Shown here: one piece after another, positions 38,817-48,545 of the stretch | Numbering within the stretch: position 1 is the first letter of the stretch | Layout: each line of letters begins with the position of its first letter | Assembly: GCF_017876575.1 (NCBI RefSeq) | Contig: NZ_JAGIOE010000001.1 | Span: 4,382,443 to 4,446,442, forward strand | Direction of reading: 5' to 3' | DNA: 64,000 nucleotides | From: Paeniglutamicibacter psychrophenolicus | GTDB taxonomy: Bacteria; Actinomycetota; Actinomycetes; Actinomycetales; Micrococcaceae | The notes under the pieces: generated by a model | Told to the model about the DNA's origin: nothing | Databases searched by the model: none | The model's input: the letters and a program-made list of their open reading frames with translations, nothing else | Made by a program: the position numbers and the translations under genes

Positions 38817-39929
38817 TTAGTGCTGGCGGAACTCGGTGATCATCGGGCAGTCAAACGGGTCGCGGGCCGAAAGGCCGACCTTGTTCAAGTACGTGATGAC
38901 CTGCGCGTAGGACTGGGTTACGGAGGTGACCGTGTACGGGACCTTGAGCTCCAGGCAGTACTCGCGCACGATCTCGGCGACACCGGCGAGGTTGGCGCGG
39001 GGCATCGAGGGGAACAGGTGGTGCTCGACCTGGTAGTTCAATCCGCCGAAGACGTGTGAGAGAACGCGGTTGCCGAAGGTGGAGCGGGCCATGACGTTGC
39101 GGCTGGTCAGCACCTGGCGGGAGAAGAAGTCAATGCGCGACTCCTTGGGGATCAGCGGCATGCCCTTGTGGTTGGGGGCGAACGAGGCACCCATGTACAC
39201 GCCGAAGACCGCGAGCTGCACGCCCAGGAAAGCCGAGCCGATGCCTACCGGCAGGAAGATGTAGATGGCCGCCACGTACAGGGACAACCGAATGATGATG
39301 GAGATGATCTCGCGCCGGCGGTCCTTGACCCGGTCGCCGGTGAACAGGTAGATCATCGACCGCATGTGCAGGTTGAATCCCTCGAGTGTCAGCAACGGGA
39401 AGAACATGTAGCCCTGGCGCTCGGTGAGCCACTTCAGGAAACCCTTTTGCCTTTGGGCATCCTCGGTCTGGAACGAAATGGTGTCCCACTCGATGTCCGG
39501 ATCCTTGCCCACCGTGTTGGGCATCGCGTGGTGCTTGTTGTGCTTGTTCATCCACCACTGGTAGCTGATGCCGACCACGAAGTTGGCCAAGAAACGGCCG
39601 ATCCTGTCGTTTGCCGGACCCGATGTCAGGATCTGGCGGTGCGAGGCCTCGTGGGCGAGGAACGCGAACTGGGTAAGAATGATGCCAATGGCAGCGGCAA
39701 TAAGTAGCTGGAACCAGCTGTGCCCCAACAGAACAAAGCCTGTGACAGCACCACCAAGCAGGACCACCAGAACACTGACAAGCCCAAGGTAGTGGCCCTT
39801 GCGACGGCCCAGCAAACCGGCGTCGCGGACGCGGATTTTCAGGTGGCGGTAATTGTTGGCTCCGGCCGAACCACGCGATACACGTTGCTCCGGGGCCGAG
39901 GGGGACAAAGTGGAACTCATACTGCTCAA
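38817..39929 (-). CDS. Membrane fatty acid desaturase
   Basis: Di-iron acyl-lipid or acyl-CoA desaturase of the inner membrane, 370 residues. The three histidine boxes are present: HEASH (H93-H97), HNKHH (H130-H134) and NYQVEHH near residue 300. Four or more hydrophobic segments lie between them. The domain order matches the linoleoyl-CoA/delta-6-like desaturase group common in actinobacteria, often tied to membrane fluidity. It stands alone with its own terminator. Which bond is desaturated cannot be told. Confidence 0.92.
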   Translation of the reverse strand: MSSMSSTLSPSAPEQRVSRGSAGANNYRHLKIRVRDAGLLGRRKGHYLGLVSVLVVLLGGAVTGFVLLGHSWFQLLIAAAIGIILTQFAFLAHEASHRQILTSGPANDRIGRFLANFVVGISYQWWMNKHNKHHAMPNTVGKDPDIEWDTISFQTEDAQRQKGFLKWLTERQGYMFFPLLTLEGFNLHMRSMIYLFTGDRVKDRRREIISIIIRLSLYVAAIYIFLPVGIGSAFLGVQLAVFGVYMGASFAPNHKGMPLIPKESRIDFFSRQVLTSRNVMARSTFGNRVLSHVFGGLNYQVEHHLFPSMPRANLAGVAEIVREYCLELKVPYTVTSVTQSYAQVITYLNKVGLSARDPFDCPMITEFRQH

Positions 39930-40275
39930 GGGTCACTCCCGATAAGCGAGTAGGGCGACGATTTCAGTCGAAAGAACTGAAAGTCTCGGTTCCTATGTGT
40001 ATGAGCTTACGTGCTACGCATGTGAAGCACCTGATCGTTGCATGTTGATACAAAATATTTGGATTCAATTCGGGGTATGAACCCCGCACCAATATGGTCC
40101 AATAGGCGCTTTCGCCCGTGATTCAGGGATTTTTCGCAATCGCTTTGAATGCGCGACATATAACACCTGGGGCATTTGTTGCCTGGGTCACGTAACTGGA
40201 AATTGCTCCGCAACGAACCGAAGCACGGGTTGAATCCACCCGTGGTCCGGTTCCGATCAGCGGTATTCGAAAGAC
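39930..40275. other. Gap between desaturase and SHOCT genes
   Basis: About 345 bases, AT-richer than the flanks; it must carry the desaturase promoter. No gene was recognised. Confidence 0.4.
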
Positions 40276-40548
40276 TTATTTTCGATTAGCGCGCAACACT
40301 TCCAAGCGCTGCCGGTACTCGGTCTCATCGATCTCTCCGCGTGCGTAGCGCTCGCGCAGCACGCCCTCTGCGCTCGTGGGATCGCCCTGGATGCGGTGGC
40401 GCCAATACATGCGCCGGCTGAAGAAGATAAAGAAGCCAATGAGCAGGATCCAGAAGATCGGGATCAGGATGAACCAGCCCGGTCCGTATCCCGGTCCCCA
40501 GGCATGTGCCGGCATGGCTGCCAGTGCGGGAAGAATCGTGGTTGTCAT
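40276..40548 (-). CDS. Small SHOCT-domain membrane protein
   Basis: A 90-residue protein with one membrane segment (GWFILIPIFWILLIGFFIFFS), a short basic stretch and a C-terminal SHOCT domain (AEGVLRERYARGEIDETEYRQRLEVLR). SHOCT is a short oligomerisation motif of otherwise unknown role. It lies 157 bases downstream of the response regulator gene on the same strand and may respond to it; this is inference. Confidence 0.85.
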   Translation of the reverse strand: MTTTILPALAAMPAHAWGPGYGPGWFILIPIFWILLIGFFIFFSRRMYWRHRIQGDPTSAEGVLRERYARGEIDETEYRQRLEVLRANRK

Positions 40549-40705
40549 TTTGGGTTGCTCCTCAAAGCATCGATTGCGGATTGCGAGGCCATTTGCCTCA
40601 TGTATCCACTTTCGTTCCTTGGGGTCCTTTGCCGCATCGGCCCGGTGGAGGCACCTTGGACTGCGCGGCGTACTCCACCCGGTGCAGTTGCCGGTGCCAC
40701 CCGGA

Positions 40706-41407
40706 TTACGGTCGGTCGCGTCGAGGCGCCTGCGTGGCCGGCAGCGCGCCGGGCGTGATCAGTCCGCTTTCGTAGGCGATCACCACAAGCCCCGTCCGGT
40801 CACGCACGCCCATTTTCCCGATGATCCGGGAGACATGGGTCTTGGCCGTGAGCGGGGTGATGAAAAGTTGCTCGGCGATTTCGGCGTTGCTCTTCCCGGT
40901 GCCAACGAGCAGCAACACCTCGCGCTCGCGTTCCGTCAGCACGTCCATGGCCGCAGGTCTCTTGGTGGTCGGCGGGGGCTGGGTGGCGGCAACCTGGGCC
41001 AGGAGCTTGCGGGTCACCGAGGGCGAGAGCAGCGAGTCCCCCGCCGCGACGATCCGCACGGCCTGGATCAGTTCCTCCGGTTCGGTGTCCTTGACCAGGA
41101 ATCCGGAGGCCCCGGCACGGATGGAATCGAGGATGTAGTCGTCGAGTTCGAAGGTGGTGAGCATGATGATCCGGGTCTTGGCCAATGCCGGGTCCGCGGT
41201 GATTGCTGCCGCGGCCGTGATGCCGTCCCCCTGGGGCATGCGGATGTCCATGAGCACGATGTCGGGTTTCAGGGCGCGGGCCTGGGCCAGGGCCTGTAGG
41301 CCGTTGGAAGCCTGGCCGAGCACCTGCATGTCGTCCTCGGCGCCCAGCAGCGCGGAGAAGCCTGCCCGGATCAACGATTGGTCATCAACAATGAGAAGGC
41401 CGATCAT
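40706..41407 (-). CDS. NarL/FixJ-type response regulator
   Basis: DNA-binding regulator paired with the kinase upstream. The 233-residue protein has a receiver domain with the acidic pair DD at residues 8-9, phospho-acceptor Asp at about residue 54 (IVLMDIRMPQGDG) and Lys in FLVKDTEP. The LuxR-type HTH is LTEREREVLLLVGTGKSNAEIAEQLFITPLTAKTHVSRIIGKMG. The frame opens at 41527, but ATG 41405-41407 gives the canonical receiver start. It lies 37 bases after the kinase gene. Confidence 0.94.
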   Translation of the reverse strand: MIGLLIVDDQSLIRAGFSALLGAEDDMQVLGQASNGLQALAQARALKPDIVLMDIRMPQGDGITAAAAITADPALAKTRIIMLTTFELDDYILDSIRAGASGFLVKDTEPEELIQAVRIVAAGDSLLSPSVTRKLLAQVAATQPPPTTKRPAAMDVLTEREREVLLLVGTGKSNAEIAEQLFITPLTAKTHVSRIIGKMGVRDRTGLVVIAYESGLITPGALPATQAPRRDRP

Positions 41408-41444
41408 GGGACTCCTTGGCTTCGTATCGTGGCGTGCCCAGGTT

Positions 41445-42572
41445 TCAGGCACGCGTCGTTCCCGGTGCCGGCAGCCAGGCGCTGATCCTGGTTCCGGGAG
41501 TCGGAGCCCCCGGGGCATTTGCCGCATCGATCGTCAATGTGCCGCCGTGTGCACCCAGACGTTCGCGCATGCCGCCGATTCCGTTTCCCTCGTTGCCAAT
41601 GCCAAGACCAACTCCGTCGTCGGTTACGGTGACCGCGGCGTGCGCATCATCCAGGTGCACGGCGACCACCACGCGGCTCGCCTTGGCGTGCCGCACGACA
41701 TTGGTCAGGGATTCCTGCACCACCCGGTAGAGGATGTTCTCCACTCGCTCATCGACCCACCCGGGCGGCGGCAACGCCGGCGGAGTGAAGATGATTGCCA
41801 CGTTGGCGCCGCGGACCCGCTGCACCAGCTCGTCGAGTTGTTCAAGCCGCTGGCTGGGAACCCGTGGCGCGTCCTGGCGCAGGACGGCCAACACCTCACG
41901 CACCTCGGAGAGGGCTTCCTTGGAACCGGTCTTGATGTTTTCCAGGGCCTCGTACATGCCTTGGGTGTCGCCGCCATTCTTGGCCAAGTGAAGGGCCACG
42001 GAGGCTTGCACGTTGATCATCGACAGTGAATGCGCCACGACATCATGGATGTCTCGTGCCAGCACCAATCTTTCCTCGTCACGCTGGTGTTTTGCGCGTT
42101 CCATGGACGCCCTGCGGTACTCGTCCCGCCGAGTCTTGGCGCTACGCCCCAGCTCACCCACCAGCAATACGACTATGAGCCACACCAGCACAAAGAAGAC
42201 CCGTGTGCTTTCACCATGCTGCATGGCCAGCAACAGGAATCCGACACCGGCAGCCGCAGCACTCCCCCACGCCCACCACCGGGCACCGGCAAGGACTGCC
42301 AGGACGAGCCCCACGGCAAAGGAAAGGGGGAAAGGCCCCCAGGGGAAACCTGCCGCTACGTAGCCGACGGTCACCAAGCCGATGCCGGCGACCATGGGGC
42401 CGGGGGCGCGTCGGCGCAAAAGCAGCAGGGCCGGACCCGCCAGCAGCAAAAGAACAGCGAACCAGGGAAGCGATTCGTTGAATCGCTGCGCTGCAAAGTG
42501 GGTGCCCACGACCTGGACAACCGCCACGGCCACCGGCAGGATGCCCAGCGGCGGACGGCGTCGATTGATCAT
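41445..42572 (-). CDS. Sensor histidine kinase (HPK7 family)
   Basis: Membrane kinase of 375 residues. About five or six hydrophobic segments fill the first 145 residues, with no large extracytoplasmic loop. A coiled linker leads to the HisKA_3 motif ARDIHDVVAHSLSMINVQAS with the phospho-His at about residue 176. The HATPase region has a TNVVRHAKAS-like N box and VTVTDDGVGLG. It is first in a kinase-regulator operon. Such intramembrane-sensing pairs often answer to envelope stress; the signal here is unknown. Confidence 0.93.
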   Translation of the reverse strand: MINRRRPPLGILPVAVAVVQVVGTHFAAQRFNESLPWFAVLLLLAGPALLLLRRRAPGPMVAGIGLVTVGYVAAGFPWGPFPLSFAVGLVLAVLAGARWWAWGSAAAAGVGFLLLAMQHGESTRVFFVLVWLIVVLLVGELGRSAKTRRDEYRRASMERAKHQRDEERLVLARDIHDVVAHSLSMINVQASVALHLAKNGGDTQGMYEALENIKTGSKEALSEVREVLAVLRQDAPRVPSQRLEQLDELVQRVRGANVAIIFTPPALPPPGWVDERVENILYRVVQESLTNVVRHAKASRVVVAVHLDDAHAAVTVTDDGVGLGIGNEGNGIGGMRERLGAHGGTLTIDAANAPGAPTPGTRISAWLPAPGTTRA

Positions 42573-42966
42573 GAGACGAGACTACTCGCAGTCGCTATCG
42601 GTCTTCATCCGGCTACGGCCGTAGCGGGACATACAACATGGGGAGTACATGCCACAGTGGATTTGGAAACCTTTCATGCATGGTTCCACGGACCGTTTCA
42701 ACATCACGGCATCACGGGTCCCGCTGCTTGTTTCCGTTTCCGCTGACGCAATCGGATTTACGAGACGAGTTTCGCCATGCAGCGCCGGATCGCCAACCAC
42801 ATATCGTGGAAGGAATTACCTTCAGGCCCCGAAGCGGCAATAGAAGCACAGCGAAACCTTCTCAGGAATGCTGGCGGCGAAGCACCGATGGAGTCTTCAC
42901 CGCGTGAGAGCGGTTCATTGGATCATGCGCGTGCCGAAGCAGGGAAGGCAGCTGAGTACGTCGGTC
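42573..42966. other. Gap upstream of the sensor kinase
   Basis: About 390 bases between the kinase start and the end of the next minus-strand gene. Small open frames exist but none has convincing protein character. Confidence 0.4.
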
Positions 42967-43575
42967 TTACTCAAGCAACACTCGAATTCCCTGGCAGGAA
43001 AGGACCCACGGTTCGGAATCTGTTTTCAGGGTGCAGTCTTCGCTCTGGACATATCTTCCCGTCCGGAAGCTGCTGTCGGGCAGTTCCGCATACATGAACC
43101 GCGAATGCGGAACCCAGATGGAGAGGACGTCTCCATCGACCGCACTGCGGTCCAGGAGTACCCGTTTGCCATCCGTTGCGGTGACCGGATCCATCGAACC
43201 CATCCCGGCACCCATCATGATGAGAAGGCACGCCACCGCCCAGATCAGCAACGCCACGATGCCCACGGCAAAGAGCAACAGCTGAACAATGACAAAGACT
43301 GCGGTGTTGCGTATTCGTGCGACTGGTGGCCCGACCAGCAGCAGCAACACCGTCCCGACGGCCAGTCCCCCGAGTACGAAAGCCAGTGCCGCGAAGTCCC
43401 CATCTTGCCAACCCAGGTAAAAGACCAGCCGGTTGCCCGACTCGTCGTGGATCCTTCGGTCAAACAACCAGCCGAAGACCGTGTAGCAAACCGCTGCGAA
43501 CGCCAGCAGCCCGATGACCCACCGAAGGCGTTCCGGCGCGATCCGTCGAGGGGCCCGCGCGGTCTCGGTGGTCAT
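42967..43575 (-). CDS. Four-TM membrane protein of unknown function
   Basis: I do not recognise a family. The 202-residue protein has four hydrophobic segments (LRWVIGLLAFAAVCYTVFGW; DFAALAFVLGGLAVGTVLLLLV; a long TAVFVIVQLLLFAVGIVALLIW and continuing LLIMMGAGMG). After these comes a 70-residue extracytoplasmic tail with two cysteines (SEDCTLKT ... VLSCQGI) that may be disulphide-linked. It lies 76 bases downstream of the 721-residue exported protein on the same strand. Confidence 0.65.
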   Translation of the reverse strand: MTTETARAPRRIAPERLRWVIGLLAFAAVCYTVFGWLFDRRIHDESGNRLVFYLGWQDGDFAALAFVLGGLAVGTVLLLLVGPPVARIRNTAVFVIVQLLLFAVGIVALLIWAVACLLIMMGAGMGSMDPVTATDGKRVLLDRSAVDGDVLSIWVPHSRFMYAELPDSSFRTGRYVQSEDCTLKTDSEPWVLSCQGIRVLLE

Positions 43576-43651
43576 GGAGCAATCCTATGCAAGGATCCTC
43601 GGCGTCGTTTCCATGAAAGTGCCCGGAGGGTGCCTCTCGGGTGTGCAGCGG

Positions 43652-45817
43652 CTACCGGTAGGTCGCCGTGTACGTTCCACTTGCCCCGGTGAAGATTACG
43701 TAGTCGACGCCCTTGATCGTTTCCCTGTCTAGGTCGATTGCCAGTCCCTCGGACCGGATACCGGTGAGCGTGCCTTGGTTCGACTCGATAGGCAGCATCG
43801 TCTTGAGCATGCCGTGCGTCTTTCCGGTGATATCCAGTTCGAACGACAACTCGCCATCTTCCCAATTCAGGGTCTTGAAGCTCGAAGCATTCCTGGCATC
43901 CGTCCATTCCAGGAGCTGCTTGGCGGAGATCATGGGTATGGAATGGCGGATGGCCATGTCCATCAGGTCGATATCGAAACCCGTGCTGAAATCCACGTGC
44001 GTTCCGAATGCTCCGTAGAAGCCCTCGGGACCCGTGGCACGTTCCAGCAGCTGTTCCACCGCCTCGGGATGATCCGCAAAAACCTCATCCACCAGGTGAG
44101 TCTCTTGCTGGTACACGTTGATGAGGTTTCCTTCCGGGTCGCTGAAACGCATCGGGAATCCCGATCCGGTCATGAATCCGGCCCGCTGCCGGATCCAGTC
44201 GCCCGGCCAGTAGTAGTAATTCATGTCGATGCGCATGCCCCAGCTACGCTCGGTGCTGGCTTGCGTCGACCACTGGCTCCAGGCGATGCAATGCAGCCGG
44301 TTTCCCGTTTGGGCAGGAAGTCCGGGGTACTTCTTCCTGAACTCCCCCAGGGATTGGGAGAACGCCAGTGTCAGCGACTTCGCGTCCCAGTCCTCACACC
44401 CCGTCGTCACATGTGCACCGACATCGAATCCACTATCGGAGTAAGACTCGGCGTTTGCGGGAGTCAGCCCCGATTCCGGATACAGCCACGATGTTGCCCG
44501 CAGGCATTCCCACTGTTCGACGGAACAGTCCTTCGGGCTCAGCTCGCTGAGCCGCTCAAACATCCTGCGCGTTCCATCTACTGTGCCATGGTCGTCCGCG
44601 GCCATGACCAATGCCGCCTTGGAAAAATTCGGGAGGTACCAGAATTTCGGCATGGGCCCGTTGCCCTGATTCACATATCCAATGAGGTTGGCGAGCAACC
44701 GCAGATGCTCGTCAGCCTGCGGGATGTGCACCTTCTCCAAGTCCAGGTAGTCGCTCTCATCGCCACCAAAGAACAAATCGTCAGGGCGTATGGGCGCGAT
44801 GCCGTCCCGTTCCTGGCCGGCCCATTCGGGGTTCCCCTGCCGGGTCAGGACCGTTGACTTGGCCAGGTTGAAGGAATACGCGGCGACGGTGCCTCGCCCG
44901 TCGATCCCCGGCTTCACCGTGACCGCCGGGCGGCCGCCGGTACTCCACGCGGTGGAACCTTGCGAAGCGATGGCACGTGTGCCGCTCTTGAGCTCCAACC
45001 GCGAAGAGTCGCCGTGGAATTGGAGGGAATCGGATGCTATGCCCTTGCCCGGTGCTTGTGACGTGTCGATGTGGATGTATCCGTCGGAGACATCCGGTCC
45101 GTGGTTCACGACCCCGGCGAGCTCTGCGATCTGTCCGGTTGGTTCCATGGCAATGAGGTTGCCGTTTTCGTGTTCGACCCAGTCCGAGAACATCTTGGCC
45201 GTTCCCGCGCCCACCGTGCCGGTGGCCAGGATTACCAGCTCATGGGCATCCAGCAACTGCGGTGTGAGGTCCTCAACCGTGGTGGTTTCGAAGCTGTTCA
45301 GTCCCTCCATGCGGAGTATCTCGGCGTAATGTGCCGAGAATTCACTGGATTCGTCGACGACCAGCAAGATCGAGCCACCGGGCCCTTGGTCGAGGGAGGG
45401 TTTTTCCGGCACGGAAAAAGTCCATGTACCGAGCTCAGCGCCGCTTGCGGACGGTGCTGCCGTGGCATTCAGCGAGGCGAGGTAGCTTCCGGGGGCCAGT
45501 GCCGAGGCCGGTTCGAAGATGATCGATTCCCGATCGGCACCGACTTCGAGCGCACCATCAATCGCGTTCCCCTGCTGGTCCTGCAGCTGCAGGCCCAAAT
45601 CACCGCTAACCTCATCAATCGGCCGGTCCATCCACGCCACCACATGGGCTGTCCGGGAAACGGACTTTGCCCCGTCACGGGGGAAATGCGACACAATCTG
45701 TGCTTCTCGCGGCTCTTTGGGGTACCCCGCGGTCCCGGCAATGACCGCCACGAATCCCAGGCACGCGACGATCAACAGCACAATGCGCTTTGTTGTTCCA
45801 TGCAAATGCAGACTCAT
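43652..45817 (-). CDS. Exported protein with Ig-like domain and polysaccharide-deacetylase-like domain
   Basis: A 721-residue protein with an N-terminal membrane or signal segment (RIVLLIVACLGFVAVIAGTAGY) and a Big_5-like Ig domain (SHFPRDGAKSVSRTAHVVAWMDRPID ... GTWTFSVPE). A Rossmann-like middle follows (SILLVVDESSEFSAHYAEILRMEGLN, then VILATGTVG). From about residue 405 comes a region resembling the NodB/polysaccharide deacetylase fold: ALVMAADDHGTVDGTRRMFERL holds the Asp pair and His, and DVGAHVTTGCEDW and GFYGAFGTHVDFS supply later histidines. A carbohydrate-modifying role is inferred. The middle domain resembles the glutamine-amidotransferase-like domain seen in secreted glycan enzymes. 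Confidence 0.72.
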   Translation of the reverse strand: MSLHLHGTTKRIVLLIVACLGFVAVIAGTAGYPKEPREAQIVSHFPRDGAKSVSRTAHVVAWMDRPIDEVSGDLGLQLQDQQGNAIDGALEVGADRESIIFEPASALAPGSYLASLNATAAPSASGAELGTWTFSVPEKPSLDQGPGGSILLVVDESSEFSAHYAEILRMEGLNSFETTTVEDLTPQLLDAHELVILATGTVGAGTAKMFSDWVEHENGNLIAMEPTGQIAELAGVVNHGPDVSDGYIHIDTSQAPGKGIASDSLQFHGDSSRLELKSGTRAIASQGSTAWSTGGRPAVTVKPGIDGRGTVAAYSFNLAKSTVLTRQGNPEWAGQERDGIAPIRPDDLFFGGDESDYLDLEKVHIPQADEHLRLLANLIGYVNQGNGPMPKFWYLPNFSKAALVMAADDHGTVDGTRRMFERLSELSPKDCSVEQWECLRATSWLYPESGLTPANAESYSDSGFDVGAHVTTGCEDWDAKSLTLAFSQSLGEFRKKYPGLPAQTGNRLHCIAWSQWSTQASTERSWGMRIDMNYYYWPGDWIRQRAGFMTGSGFPMRFSDPEGNLINVYQQETHLVDEVFADHPEAVEQLLERATGPEGFYGAFGTHVDFSTGFDIDLMDMAIRHSIPMISAKQLLEWTDARNASSFKTLNWEDGELSFELDITGKTHGMLKTMLPIESNQGTLTGIRSEGLAIDLDRETIKGVDYVIFTGASGTYTATYR

Positions 45818-45981
45818 GACGTAATTTCCCCAAATTCACGACAAGCCCCGTCCCCCAAGGAACCGAGTCCCCTAGAGATTATCCACCGAACGCACAATTA
45901 TCAACGTTGCGGCCAAGCTCATGAACGGATTCCGTCGATGCTTCGACCATCCCGGGAAGCTTAGGAACGGCGGAAAGCAAG

Positions 45982-46029
45982 CGGCCCGTGTGTGGTCCCC
46001 TTCAATTGAAGGGGACCACACACGGGCCG
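45982..46029. terminator. 48-base perfect palindrome, terminator of folD
   Basis: The 24-base arms (45982-46005 and 46006-46029) are exact reverse complements with no spacer, centred on AATT. It lies 24 bases after the folD stop and 165 bases upstream of the exported-protein gene on the same strand. It should form a very stable hairpin; there is no T run. Confidence 0.8.
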
Positions 46030-46052
46030 TTGTCGTTCCGTGGCGGACTTGT

Positions 46053-46934
46053 CTACAGTCCGGCCGCGCGCTCCGCGGACTCGACCACGTTGGCCAGCAG
46101 CATGGCACGGGTCATCGGGCCCACGCCGCCCGGGTTCGGGGAGATCCAGGAAGCCACCTCGTGGGCTGCCGGTTCCACGTCTCCGGTGACAACGGCCTTG
46201 CCGTTCTCGTCGTTGACGCGCGAGACGCCCACGTCCAGCACGATCGCGCCGGGCTTGAGGTCCTTGGCCTTGATCATGTGCGGTTGTCCCGCGGCGGCAA
46301 CCACCACGTCGGCCTCGGCGAGGTGCTTGGCCAGGTCCTTGGTGCCGGTGTGCGCCAGGGTGACCGTCGCATTGATGTCGCGGCGGGTCAGCAGCAGCCC
46401 GATCGGGCGGCCAATGGTCACCCCGCGGCCCACGACCAGCACGTTCTTGCCGTTCAGGTCGATGCCGTGGCGCTCCAGGAGCACCACGCAGCCCTTGGGC
46501 GTGCAGGGCAGCGGCGAGGTCATCGGGCGGTTGACGTTGGCGACCAGGCGGCCCAGGTTCATCGGGTGCAGGCCGTCGGCGTCCTTGGCCGGGTCCATGG
46601 CCTCGAGGATGACGTCCGTATCGATGTGCGCCGGCAGCGGCAGCTGGACGATGTAGCCGGTGCATTCCGGGTTCTCGTTCAGCTCGCGGACCTTTGCCAG
46701 TAGGTCTTCCTGGGTGGTGTCCTCGGGCAGGTCCACGCGGATCGACTTGATGCCGACCTCCGCGCAGTCCTTGTGCTTGCCGCCGACGTACCAGGTGGAT
46801 CCGGGGTCGGATCCGACCAGGATGGTGCCCAGGCCGGGGGTGACGCCGCGTGCGGCCAGGGCCGCGACGCGTTCGGTCAGTTCGGCCTTGATGGCCTTTG
46901 CGGTTGCCTTGCCGTCAAGGATCTGTGCAGTCAT
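46053..46934 (-). CDS. folD: Methylenetetrahydrofolate dehydrogenase / methenyltetrahydrofolate cyclohydrolase
   Basis: Converts 5,10-methylene-THF to 10-formyl-THF, with NADP. The 293-residue protein has the family motifs [22 protein letters not shown] with the catalytic Lys in the YVxxKxK-like region, [15 protein letters not shown]-like [12 protein letters not shown], and the Rossmann motif [16 protein letters not shown]. The C-terminus has [16 protein letters not shown] and [10 protein letters not shown]. The frame opens at 47123, but ATG 46932-46934 gives the normal start, after a GGAG. It follows glyA by 82 bases in one operon. Confidence 0.96.
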   Translation of the reverse strand: MTAQILDGKATAKAIKAELTERVAALAARGVTPGLGTILVGSDPGSTWYVGGKHKDCAEVGIKSIRVDLPEDTTQEDLLAKVRELNENPECTGYIVQLPLPAHIDTDVILEAMDPAKDADGLHPMNLGRLVANVNRPMTSPLPCTPKGCVVLLERHGIDLNGKNVLVVGRGVTIGRPIGLLLTRRDINATVTLAHTGTKDLAKHLAEADVVVAAAGQPHMIKAKDLKPGAIVLDVGVSRVNDENGKAVVTGDVEPAAHEVASWISPNPGGVGPMTRAMLLANVVESAERAAGL

Positions 46935-47016
46935 GGGTGGTGGTGCTCCGTTCGGGAAAGTGGTTGCGGGCGCACGCTGTAGCGGCGGCCGTGCCGGGTT
47001 GGGGGCCGGTGGCCGA

Positions 47017-48303
47017 TTACCAGTCTTCGAGGCCCTCGTAGAGCGGGAAGGCCTTGGCCAGGGTGTCCACGCGTGCGGCCAGTGCGGCTTTGTCGGCGTT
47101 CTGCCCGTCGCGCAGTGCGACACCGATGATGTCGGCGACCTCGGTGAAGGCCGCGGCGTCGAAGCCGCGGGTGGCCAGCGCCGGGGTGCCGATGCGCAGT
47201 CCCGAGGTGGTCATCGGCGGGCGCGGGTCGAAGGGCACCGAGTTGCGGTTCACGGTGATCCCGATTTCATGCAGCAGGTCTTCGGCCTGCTTGCCGTCGA
47301 GTTCCGAGTTGCGCAGGTCCACCAGGACCAGGTGCACATCGGTGCCTCCGGTCAGCACCGAGACGCCCGCGTCGGTGACATCGCTGGCGGTGAGGCGCTC
47401 GGCCAGGATCTTGGCGCCCTCGAGGGTCAGGACCTGGCGCTGCTTGAATTCCTCGCCGGCGGCGATCTTGAAGGCCACGGCCTTGCCGGCGATCGCGTGC
47501 ATCAGCGGTCCGCCCTGGTGGCCGGGGAAGACGTTGGAGTTGATCTTCTTGGCCAGGTCCGGATCGTTGGTCAGGATCAGGCCCGAGCGCGGACCTGCAA
47601 GGGTCTTGTGCACGGTGGAGGTGACCACGTCGGCGTACGGGACCGGGTTCGGGTGCAATCCGGCAGCGACCAGCCCGGCGAAGTGGGCCATGTCGACCCA
47701 GAGCTTGGCGCCAACCTCGTCGGCAATGGCGCGGAATTCGGCGAAGTCGAGCTGGCGCGGGTAGGCGGACCAGCCGGCGATGATGACCTGCGGCTTCTCG
47801 GCGATGGCCTGGGCACGGAGCTTGACCATGTCCACGCGGAAGGTTTCCGGATCGACCTCGTAGGCGGCGACCTTGTAGAGCTTGCCGGAGAAGTTCAGCT
47901 TCATGCCGTGGGTCAGGTGTCCGCCGTGGGCCAGGGACAGGCCCAGGATCTTGTCGCCCGGTTCGATCATGGCCGAGAGGGCAGCGGCGTTTGCCGAGGC
48001 GCCGGAGTGCGGCTGGACGTTGGCGAACTTGGAGCCAAAGAGGGTCTTCACGCGCTCGATGGCCAGGTTCTCGGCCACGTCGACGTGCTCGCAGCCGCCG
48101 TAGTAGCGGCGTCCCGGGTAGCCCTCGGCGTACTTGTTGGTCAGGACCGAGCCCTGGGCCTCGAGGACGGCGCGCGGGGCGAAGTTCTCGGAGGCGATCA
48201 TTTCCAGGGTGTCGCGCTGGCGGCCCAGCTCAAGCTTGAGGACCTCGGCGATTTCCGGATCGATCTCTGCGAGGGACTGGTTGGTCACGGGATTCTTGCT
48301 CAT
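47017..48303 (-). CDS. glyA: Serine hydroxymethyltransferase
   Basis: Makes glycine and 5,10-methylene-THF from serine and THF. The 428-residue protein has [39 protein letters not shown] near the N-terminus and the PLP-lysine motif [15 protein letters not shown] at about residue 230. The [12 protein letters not shown] segment and C-terminal [17 protein letters not shown] are also typical. The ATG at 48301-48303 follows GGAG by nine bases. It heads the glyA-folD operon, and a ZTP-type riboswitch lies in its leader. Confidence 0.97.
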   Translation of the reverse strand: MSKNPVTNQSLAEIDPEIAEVLKLELGRQRDTLEMIASENFAPRAVLEAQGSVLTNKYAEGYPGRRYYGGCEHVDVAENLAIERVKTLFGSKFANVQPHSGASANAAALSAMIEPGDKILGLSLAHGGHLTHGMKLNFSGKLYKVAAYEVDPETFRVDMVKLRAQAIAEKPQVIIAGWSAYPRQLDFAEFRAIADEVGAKLWVDMAHFAGLVAAGLHPNPVPYADVVTSTVHKTLAGPRSGLILTNDPDLAKKINSNVFPGHQGGPLMHAIAGKAVAFKIAAGEEFKQRQVLTLEGAKILAERLTASDVTDAGVSVLTGGTDVHLVLVDLRNSELDGKQAEDLLHEIGITVNRNSVPFDPRPPMTTSGLRIGTPALATRGFDAAAFTEVADIIGVALRDGQNADKAALAARVDTLAKAFPLYEGLEDW

Positions 48304-48367
48304 TGTGTTGAACTCCAGTGGGTGAGGGTTGGTCTTCGGGCAGGTACACATTGCGAAACATTCAACC

Positions 48368-48450
48368 CCCGGACCCAGGCGCGCGGTCCGTGGTTAGCTC
48401 ATGTGCCGCTCCCCGGTGGTTCATCCCACCCAACGCCAGTCGCGACACCA
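48368..48450 (-). ncRNA. ZTP (pfl-motif) riboswitch in the glyA leader
   Basis: Read on the minus strand, the leader has the pfl/ZTP consensus blocks in order: GTCGCGACTGGCG, then GTGGGATGAACCACCGGGGAGCG (a hairpin with the conserved GGGGAGC side), a variable linker, and CCGCGCGCCTGGGTC. The linker and second stem match the known pseudoknot arrangement. ZTP riboswitches turn on 10-formyl-THF synthesis genes when ZMP/ZTP accumulates, and glyA-folD is a classic target. The limits are approximate. Confidence 0.88.
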
Positions 48451-48545
48451 TTCAATATTAGTCGGAATAGTCCCGCGGTTGGGACTGTTACACACTAAGA
48501 ACGTTGAATCTTCAACTGATACGTCCTTGTAGGAGGGACCCGGGA

